This document shows, piece by piece, positions 1 through 6,269 of a stretch of 12,366 bases of DNA; the stretch's first letter is position 1; the number at the start of each line of letters is the position of its first letter. Location: the NCBI GenBank assembly GCA_002367235.1, contig DFBC01000014.1, forward strand, positions 1 to 12,366. The letters are read 5' to 3'. The notes below the pieces were generated by a model. It ran no database searches and had not been told where the DNA came from. It was given only the letters and a program-made list of their open reading frames with translations. Origin of the DNA: Cellvibrionales bacterium UBA3090 (GTDB taxonomy: Bacteria > Pseudomonadota > Gammaproteobacteria > Pseudomonadales > Porticoccaceae). The position numbers and the translations under genes are program-made.

Positions 1-941
1 TTGTTAGTCCAATCCATTTCAGAAACGTGTACAAGACCTTCGACACCATCTTCCAGCTCGGCAAAACAACCGTAGTCAGTAAGATTGGTAACAGTCGCTT
101 TAACACGAGCACCTTCAGGATAACGACCAGAGATATCGGCCCATGGATCTTCACCCATTTGCTTCATACCCAGAGAAACACGGCTACGCTCGCGGTCGAA
201 TTTCAATACTTTTACGTCAATCTCATCGCCAACGTTGACGATTTCACTTGGATGCTTAATACGTTTCCAAGACATATCGGTAATGTGCAACAGCCCATCA
301 ATGCCGCCCAAGTCGACAAATGCACCGTAGTCTGTAAGATTTTTAACGATACCTTTAAGCGTAATACCCTCTTCCAGCTTGGCAAGCAACTCATCACGTT
401 CTTCTGTGTTCACTTGCTCCATCACCGCGCGACGAGAGACAACAACGTTGTTACGCTTCTGATCTAGTTTGATCACTTTAAATTCTAAAGGCTTATTCTC
501 CAGGTGCGCTGTGTCGCGAATTGGACGAACATCTACAAGAGAACCGGGAAGGAAGGCACGAAGACCATTCACATCAACAGTAAAGCCACCTTTGACCTTG
601 CCGCTGATAACACCTTTAACCACTTCATCTGCCGTGTGGGCAGCTTCAAGTTCAATCCAGGATTCAGCACGACGGGCTTTTTCTCTGGAAAGACGAGTGG
701 CACCGAAGCCATCTTCTACAGCTTCCAGGGCAACCTGTACTTCATCGCCTATTTCTAAGCTCAGTTCACCGTTATCATCGAAAAATTGACTTTTGGCGAT
801 AACACCTTCTGATTTCAAACCAGCGTGAACTGTCACCCAATCTTTATCAATATCAATCACTACACCGGTTACAATTGCACCAGTATTCATTTCGACGGTT
901 TTTAAACTTTCTTCGAATAATTCTGCAAAGCTTTCGCTCAT
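1..941 (-). CDS. rpsA: 30S ribosomal protein S1, N-terminal 313 residues (3' end outside window)
   Basis: S1 is the large RNA-binding protein of the small ribosomal subunit. It captures and unfolds mRNA during initiation. Reading the minus strand from the ATG at 941 gives MSESFAELFEESLK, the typical gammaproteobacterial start, followed by repeated S1 (OB-fold) domains at about residues 21-87, 105-171, 192-260 and 277 onward. Recognisable blocks are GKVKGGFTV (114-122), AFLPGSLVDVRP (129-140), NLTDYGAFVDLGG (201-213) and NLTDYGCF (286-293). The fourth domain is cut by the window start at about residue 313; the family is usually about 555-560 residues. No strong Shine-Dalgarno precedes the start (only an AGG about 9 nt upstream), which is also usual for rpsA in enterics. 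It is the last gene of the minus-strand block, behind cmk. Identity is very secure. Confidence 0.97.
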   Translation of the reverse strand, partial: MSESFAELFEESLKTVEMNTGAIVTGVVIDIDKDWVTVHAGLKSEGVIAKSQFFDDNGELSLEIGDEVQVALEAVEDGFGATRLSREKARRAESWIELEAAHTADEVVKGVISGKVKGGFTVDVNGLRAFLPGSLVDVRPIRDTAHLENKPLEFKVIKLDQKRNNVVVSRRAVMEQVNTEERDELLAKLEEGITLKGIVKNLTDYGAFVDLGGIDGLLHITDMSWKRIKHPSEIVNVGDEIDVKVLKFDRERSRVSLGMKQMGEDPWADISGRYPEGARVKATVTNLTDYGCFAELEDGVEGLVHVSEMDWTN

Positions 942-1093
942 GGAGATCTACCTGTGGGAAGACAAGTCGTTGCCCGCTTATGGTCTAACCATAGTTTTCA
1001 AGGCAATTGACTCTTAACCGCATTACCAGTTATGCGGGCTATTAATTTCAGGCTAATGCGGCATATTTCTGGTTTGACACCGCAAAAACCCAT
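942..1093 (-). promoter_or_regulatory. rpsA leader and candidate promoter region
   Basis: This is the only sizeable gap in the minus-strand block. Read on the rpsA strand it holds a modest promoter candidate: TTAAGA (1012-1017), an 18-nt spacer, then TATGGT (988-993). It also holds a 6-bp hairpin with a 3-nt loop, TATGGT-TAG-ACCATA (979-993), and an 8-bp inverted repeat CCGCATTA/TAATGCGG (1018-1025 and 1054-1061) separated by 28 nt. The Shine-Dalgarno just before the start is weak. In Escherichia coli rpsA has its own promoter and a structured leader through which S1 represses its own translation. A similar role here is inferred, and the promoter call itself is tentative. No terminator was seen after cmk, so read-through from cmk is likely. 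Confidence 0.35.
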
Positions 1094-1792
1094 TTAATGT
1101 TGAGGCCGAATGCCATTTTTAATGACAATTTCTAGACTTGAATTCAACACCTCATCAATGCTCATCTGGGAACTATCCAAAATCACGGCATTGTCTGCCG
1201 GTACCAAAGGAGAGACTGGGCGGCTCATATCCCGCTCATCCCGCTTCTGAACCTGATCGACGAGGGCGGCAAGACTAACACTTTCCCCCTTATCAATCAA
1301 CTGCTTATAACGCCTTTGGGCCCGTTCCTCGGGGCTGGCCGTGAGAAAGATTTTGGCATCGGCACCTGGAAAAATAACGGTTCCCATATCGCGACCATCT
1401 GCCACCAAACCCGGAGCAACGGCAAATGCTCTTTGGCGCTGCAGCAATGCTTCACGTACTTCGGGGTAAGCCGCCACGATGGAGGCATCAGAACCAACCT
1501 GTTCACTTCGAATCGATGATGAAACATCCTCCCCCTCAAGTAACACTTTAGGAGAATCTCCATCCTCATTCATACGGAAGGATATATCCATGTGCGCGGC
1601 CAAAACTGCCAGCGATTCCACTTTATCAAGCTCTACCCCATGACGCTTAGCAGCAAGTCCCAACAATCGGTATAGCGCACCACTGTCAAGGTAATGAAAA
1701 CCTAGTTTAGCCGCCAGCAACTGACATATAGTTCCTTTACCAGAACCACTTGGCCCATCAATCGCTATTACGGGTACTGATTTATCTGTCAT
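1094..1792 (-). CDS. cmk: Cytidylate kinase (CMP/dCMP kinase)
   Basis: Cmk phosphorylates CMP and dCMP with ATP in the cytoplasm, feeding CTP and dCTP pools. The 232-residue protein is the normal bacterial length. It has the P-loop GPSGSGKGT at 13-21, DSGALYR (36-42) for monophosphate binding, the RSEQVG segment, and VADGRDMGTVIFP, which is strongly diagnostic of cytidylate kinase. An Arg-rich lid with RRYKQL and KRDERDMSR follows. The start ATG (1790-1792) overlaps the TGA stop of tyrA-aroA by an ATGA tetramer. It is preceded by a good Shine-Dalgarno, GAGGAAA (1797-1803 on the opposite strand), which fixes the start and suggests translational coupling. cmk followed by rpsA is a conserved gammaproteobacterial pairing. 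Confidence 0.97.
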   Translation of the reverse strand: MTDKSVPVIAIDGPSGSGKGTICQLLAAKLGFHYLDSGALYRLLGLAAKRHGVELDKVESLAVLAAHMDISFRMNEDGDSPKVLLEGEDVSSSIRSEQVGSDASIVAAYPEVREALLQRQRAFAVAPGLVADGRDMGTVIFPGADAKIFLTASPEERAQRRYKQLIDKGESVSLAALVDQVQKRDERDMSRPVSPLVPADNAVILDSSQMSIDEVLNSSLEIVIKNGIRPQH

Positions 1793-4008
1793 CGTCTTTC
1801 CTCGACCACGTTTAATCCGGCTTCATTGGCCAACGAAACAAAACCGGGGAATGATGTCACTACATTATTGCAGTTTCTTATAAGAACAGGATTGCTCGCA
1901 CGCAATGCAGCCACGGCGAAAGACATGGCGATACGGTGATCGTCCACACTATCAACTTCACCACCCATTATCGGACCGCCATTAATTATTATTCCATCTG
2001 CTGTGGGGACAGCATCGACACCCAATATTTTTAAACCATCCGCCATGGCCTGGATACGGTCACTCTCCTTGACTCGTAATTCTTCAGCACCAGTAAGGAT
2101 TGTCTGTCCCTCGGCACACGCTGCCGCCACGAACAATGCCGGAAATTCATCAATGGCCAACGGCACTTGATCCTCTGGTATTTCAATACCATGAAGAGGT
2201 GCGTACCGTACTCGGATATCTGCCACTGGCTCACCACCCACTTCGGAGTGATTAGACAATTGAATATCTGCCCCCATCATTTGCAGGATATTGACCACAC
2301 CAATGCGGGTCGGATTTACCCCAACATGAGGCAAAATAATATCTGACCCAGGCGCAATTGCAGCGGCAACCATATAAAAGGTCGCAGAGGATATATCAGC
2401 AGGCACATCAATGGCTACTGCCTTAAGAGTTCCACCGCCTACTAAATCGGCAACTGCACCTTTGCGATCAACCCGATAACCAAAGCCAGTTAACATTCGC
2501 TCGGTGTGATCTCGAGTTGGCGCAGGCTCGGTAGTACGTGTTACACCCTCGGCATACAAGCCAGCCAACAGTACACAGGATTTCACCTGTGCACTTGCCA
2601 TGGGCAACTCATAATCAATGGCTTTAAGCGACTGACCGCCTTTAATTCGCAATGGGGGGCGACCGCCTTCTTCCGTCTCGATGAGCGCACCCATCTGCCG
2701 CAACGGTGTCGCAATACGCTCCATGGGACGTTTTGATAAAGATTCGTCACCCGTTAATTCCACATCGAAGGGCTGAGCGGCCAACAGGCCGGTCAACAAC
2801 CTCATAGAGGTTCCTGAGTTCCCGAGATAAAGTGGCCCAGCCGGTGCTTTTAAACCATTTACACCTACCCCGTGGACGATTACGCGCCCATCGGTTGGCC
2901 CTTCAATAACGACACCCATATCCCTAAACGCCTGAAGTGTTGCCAGACTATCTTCACCTTCCAGAAAACCTGTAATCTCTGTTACACCCTGAGCAATTGA
3001 TCCCAGCATGATAGAGCGGTGTGAAATGGACTTATCACCAGGAATACGAATTTCTCCGGAAACATGTCCTCCTGGCGCTACTCTATAATCAATAATTTGT
3101 GTCATGGGTTCTAAATAGGCCTTATTTTCAAGCATCTTAGAAAAATGATTACGTGCTTCTTTGGCTCGCGTAAACACACCAAGCAAGTGATCACTGTCTC
3201 CCGTTGTGATCGCCTGCTTTATACGCTCAATATTTTCCGAAAGAGCCTCTAATACAGACAGTACCGCCTTATCATTGGCCATCACGATATCGTGCCACAT
3301 GATAGGGTCACTAGCTGCGATACGAGTAAAATCCCTAAAACCACCCGCCGCATAACGGAAGATTTCCTGGTTTTCACGCATCTTTGAAAGTGTATCGACT
3401 AGTGCGTAGGCCAACATATGGGGCAGATGACTGGTGGCCGCCAAGACCTCATCGTGTTCAGCAACGGTCATTTTACTTACGACTGCACCGGCTCCCTCCC
3501 ACAGGGCCTGCACTAGTTGAATGTGTTGACTGCCCGTTTCAGACAGCGGCGTCAAAATGACACGATGGTCATCAAATAGCCCGGGGTTAACGGCATCTAC
3601 GCCACTCTTCTCAGAACCGGCAATAGGGTGGCCTGGAACAAATTGGGGAGGAATGCACTCATATGCCTCCCTGACGGCATTCACCACACTACCCTTCACG
3701 CTGGCCACATCAGTGATGGTGACCCCATCGGCTAGAAGGGGTTTTAAGCTACGAATAATTGAAGGAACAGTGAGAGTCGGCACGCCGATAACAACCACAT
3801 CACCTTCACCCAATTCTGGCGCAACATCTTCAATTCGATGTACCACTCTGTCCACAATGCCAGCGTTCAACGCCTTGGTAAGCGTATCGGGGCTTCGAGA
3901 AAAACCTATCACCTCTCGACAGAGGCCACGATCTCGAGCAGCCTTTGCCAAGCTACTGCCAATCAAGCCAAGGCCAATAACAACCAAACGGTTGATTTTT
4001 TTTGACAT
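1789..4008 (-). CDS. tyrA-aroA: Fused prephenate dehydrogenase / EPSP synthase (TyrA-AroA)
   Basis: This bifunctional 739-residue cytoplasmic protein joins two steps of aromatic amino acid synthesis. Residues about 1-295 are TyrA, the NAD(P)-dependent oxidative decarboxylation of prephenate: the dinucleotide motif GLGLIGSS is at 12-19, GHPIAGSEKSG at 126-136, and SHLPHMLAYAL at 193-203. Residues about 308-739 are AroA, which makes 5-enolpyruvylshikimate-3-phosphate from shikimate-3-phosphate and PEP. AroA shows GDKSISHRS (324-332), GNSGTSMR (396-403), SAQVKS (472-477), RDHTE (499-503), NPTR (565-568), DEFP with a likely catalytic Asp620, and RVKESDR (645-651) with Glu648. The four class II EPSP synthase motifs (GDKS, SAQxK, RxHxE, NxTR) are all present. 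This fusion is known from Pseudomonas and relatives. The start overlaps the hisC stop (TGATG) and has a GAGGGGG ribosome binding site at 4015-4021. Both halves look complete. Confidence 0.96.
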   Translation of the reverse strand: MSKKINRLVVIGLGLIGSSLAKAARDRGLCREVIGFSRSPDTLTKALNAGIVDRVVHRIEDVAPELGEGDVVVIGVPTLTVPSIIRSLKPLLADGVTITDVASVKGSVVNAVREAYECIPPQFVPGHPIAGSEKSGVDAVNPGLFDDHRVILTPLSETGSQHIQLVQALWEGAGAVVSKMTVAEHDEVLAATSHLPHMLAYALVDTLSKMRENQEIFRYAAGGFRDFTRIAASDPIMWHDIVMANDKAVLSVLEALSENIERIKQAITTGDSDHLLGVFTRAKEARNHFSKMLENKAYLEPMTQIIDYRVAPGGHVSGEIRIPGDKSISHRSIMLGSIAQGVTEITGFLEGEDSLATLQAFRDMGVVIEGPTDGRVIVHGVGVNGLKAPAGPLYLGNSGTSMRLLTGLLAAQPFDVELTGDESLSKRPMERIATPLRQMGALIETEEGGRPPLRIKGGQSLKAIDYELPMASAQVKSCVLLAGLYAEGVTRTTEPAPTRDHTERMLTGFGYRVDRKGAVADLVGGGTLKAVAIDVPADISSATFYMVAAAIAPGSDIILPHVGVNPTRIGVVNILQMMGADIQLSNHSEVGGEPVADIRVRYAPLHGIEIPEDQVPLAIDEFPALFVAAACAEGQTILTGAEELRVKESDRIQAMADGLKILGVDAVPTADGIIINGGPIMGGEVDSVDDHRIAMSFAVAALRASNPVLIRNCNNVVTSFPGFVSLANEAGLNVVEERR

Positions 4009-5123
4009 CAGGAGCCCCCTCTTTCACTCAACAACTGTTCCAGTGCAACCAGAAACCGTTGATTTTCTTCAGGTAGCCCAATAGATACGCGCAAGTGGTT
4101 TGGCATACCGTATAACCCTATTGGCCTGACAATAACACCAAGCTGCAGCAGAGATTGATAGATGGCCTGAACATCGCCAGGAATATGCACTGAAATAAAA
4201 TTACCCGCAGAGGGAATATAATCCAGCCCCAGCTCGTCAAACCCAGCAACTAATTGACTGTAACCACTGCGATTTATTTCTATGCTGTGATTGAGATAGT
4301 CTTGATCATCCAAAACGGCTAATGCTGCAGCTAACGCCAGACTATTGATGTTAAAGGGTTGGCGCACACGGTTAAGAATATCGGCCACATCAGGATGAGA
4401 AACCGAATACCCAACGCGCAGTGATGCCAAGCCATAAGCTTTAGAAAAGGTTCTGGTGATGACCAAATTGGGAAATTTTTCCAGTAAGGATAAGGCCGAT
4501 CCATATTCAGGTTTATCAACATACTCAAAATAGGCTTCATCTATCACTACCAGCACTTGCCTGGACAGAGCTTTCAACAAGTCTTCAATATCGGCCAACG
4601 ACACCCAGGTTCCCGTGGGGTTATTGGGGTTAGCAATAAACATGAGACGAGTATTATCATCGGCAGCGGCAGCCATCGCCTTTAGGTCATGCCCCCAATT
4701 AAGGGCTGGCACAACAACGGCCTTGGCATTTTGTGCGGTAATCGCCAGCTGGTAAACAACAAAGGCATGCTCTGAAAAAATGGCATTGTGCTCTGAACCA
4801 AGAAACCCCCGGGAGATCAACTCGAGCACATCGTTTGAACCATTACCCAACGTTATTTGATTCGTGCTGACAGAAAGTCTTTCTGCCAATTTCTGCTTTA
4901 GGTAAAAACCATTCCCGTCAGGATACCGAGCACCGTCGACCAATGATGCTTCAATTGCCTTTCTGGCCACACTACTTAGCCCAAGAGGGTTTTCATTACT
5001 GGCTAGTTTTATCGCCCCACTGATACCAAGCTCCCGCTCAAGCTCTTCAATAGGCTTGCCGCCCTGATAGGGTTGCAATCGTTGTACACCAGGCAAAGCT
5101 AGCCTTTTAAAATCTACGGTCAT
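4008..5123 (-). CDS. hisC: Histidinol-phosphate / aromatic aminotransferase (HisC family)
   Basis: This is a PLP-dependent class I/II aminotransferase of 371 residues, full length for HisC. Key features are KLASNENPLG (39-48), GNGSND (93-98), ANPNNPTGT (164-172), DEAYFEY (195-201), the Schiff-base lysine Lys228 in TRTFSKAYG, RVGY (236-239) and Arg345 near the end, expected to hold the substrate carboxylate. Family assignment is firm; substrate is less so. Its place between pheA and tyrA-aroA matches the HisC2/HisHb copy of Pseudomonas, thought to transaminate aromatic keto acids as well as histidinol phosphate, so a role in Phe/Tyr synthesis is inferred. The ATG start aligns with the remembered Pseudomonas N-terminus, but the 24-bp gap after pheA has no purine-rich ribosome binding site. 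Translation may depend on coupling to pheA. Confidence 0.93.
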   Translation of the reverse strand: MTVDFKRLALPGVQRLQPYQGGKPIEELERELGISGAIKLASNENPLGLSSVARKAIEASLVDGARYPDGNGFYLKQKLAERLSVSTNQITLGNGSNDVLELISRGFLGSEHNAIFSEHAFVVYQLAITAQNAKAVVVPALNWGHDLKAMAAAADDNTRLMFIANPNNPTGTWVSLADIEDLLKALSRQVLVVIDEAYFEYVDKPEYGSALSLLEKFPNLVITRTFSKAYGLASLRVGYSVSHPDVADILNRVRQPFNINSLALAAALAVLDDQDYLNHSIEINRSGYSQLVAGFDELGLDYIPSAGNFISVHIPGDVQAIYQSLLQLGVIVRPIGLYGMPNHLRVSIGLPEENQRFLVALEQLLSERGGS

Positions 5124-5147
5124 AAATTGATGCCAATAAAGAAGAGG

Positions 5148-6257
5148 TTACAATACAGCTTTAGGGTAGGAGCCGAGCACTCTCAGCTCAGCAACAAGTT
5201 GGCTAACTTCACTTAATACTGCTGCCACTTTGGGGTCGTCGCGATGCCCTTCAAAATCGACAAAAAAGACATAAGTCCACTTACCCGTACGAGAAGGCCT
5301 TGTTTCTACGCGAGTCAAATCCATACCTTCTCGATGAAACGGGGCCAAAAGGCTATGCAAAGCCCCCGGCTCGTTCCGGGCGGCAACAATAATAGAGGTT
5401 TTATCATCACCACTGGCCGCCACCTTTTCACGCCCAATAATCAAAAATCTGGTTGAGTTATCGGGTCGGTCTTCAATTTTCTCATATAGTTTTTCAAGCC
5501 CATACAGCTCAGAGGCCATATCTCCGGCAATGGCTGCCGCATTCCACTCACTCTTGATTCGCTTGGCAGCCTCGGCATTACTGCTTACAGCTACCCGCTC
5601 GGCTTTTGGATAGTGGGCATCTAGCCATTTTCTACACTGGGCCAAGGATTGAGCATGGGAATAGATACGGGTTATCTGACTTTTATCTGTTCGAGACCCA
5701 ATCAATAAGTGATGATGAATTCGCAGCTCTACTTCACCGCAAATATTCAGTGTTGAATCTAAAAAGGTATCCAACGTGTGATTGATCACACCTTCGGTAG
5801 AGTTCTCAACAGGTACAACACCGTAGTTAACGGCTCCCGCATCTACCTCTCTGAATACCTCATCAATGGCACTCATCGAAACCGTTACTGCAGAGTGACC
5901 AAAATGTTTAAGGGCAGCCTCTTGAGTAAAGGTTCCCTCTGGGCCAAGAAAGGCTACTTTTATCGGTTGTTCCAATGCCAAGCAAGCCGACATTATCTCT
6001 CTAAATAGCCGCGCCATTTCTTCGTTATTCAGGGGCCCCTGATTTTTCTGCATTATATTACGCAGAACCTGGGCTTCTCTCTCAGGCCGGAAATACACGG
6101 TATCGCCTTCAGCCTGCTTTACCTCTGCCACCTTCTGTGCGCAACTGGCACGCTCACTGATCAACTTCAGAATCTTATTATCGATGGCGTCGATTTGTTC
6201 TCGTAACTGGCCGAGACCCTTATTGTCCTGTGTACTTTTTGATATATCTTTTGACAT
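5148..6257 (-). CDS. pheA: Bifunctional chorismate mutase / prephenate dehydratase (P-protein)
   Basis: PheA converts chorismate to prephenate and then to phenylpyruvate, the committed route to phenylalanine. The 369-residue protein has an AroQ-type chorismate mutase at about 14-94 (LREQIDAIDNKILKLISER, then FRPEREAQVL). A prephenate dehydratase domain spans about 99-275, with FLGPEGTFTQEA (103-114), PVENSTEGVI (149-158), SHAQ (200-203) and the catalytic TRF (269-271). A C-terminal ACT domain spans about 287-365. The ACT domain keeps GALHSLL (298-304) and ETRP (318-321), the region that binds phenylalanine in this family, so feedback inhibition is expected. The start lies 12 bp after the gyrA stop, with an AGGA only 3 nt before the ATG. 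serC, which separates gyrA and pheA in Pseudomonas, is not present. Confidence 0.96.
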   Translation of the reverse strand: MSKDISKSTQDNKGLGQLREQIDAIDNKILKLISERASCAQKVAEVKQAEGDTVYFRPEREAQVLRNIMQKNQGPLNNEEMARLFREIMSACLALEQPIKVAFLGPEGTFTQEAALKHFGHSAVTVSMSAIDEVFREVDAGAVNYGVVPVENSTEGVINHTLDTFLDSTLNICGEVELRIHHHLLIGSRTDKSQITRIYSHAQSLAQCRKWLDAHYPKAERVAVSSNAEAAKRIKSEWNAAAIAGDMASELYGLEKLYEKIEDRPDNSTRFLIIGREKVAASGDDKTSIIVAARNEPGALHSLLAPFHREGMDLTRVETRPSRTGKWTYVFFVDFEGHRDDPKVAAVLSEVSQLVAELRVLGSYPKAVL

Positions 6258-6269
6258 AGTTCCTGCCTG

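Noticed and set aside
27..467. A 146-codon open frame on the plus strand opposite rpsA
   Set aside because: It is antisense to the S1 coding sequence, whose reading frame gives unbroken S1 domains. Its translation resembles no family and it has no ribosome binding site.
1094..1125. Possible terminator at the end of cmk (T-run near 1116-1120)
   Set aside because: No GC-rich stem precedes a U-tract on the minus strand. Read-through into rpsA is more likely.
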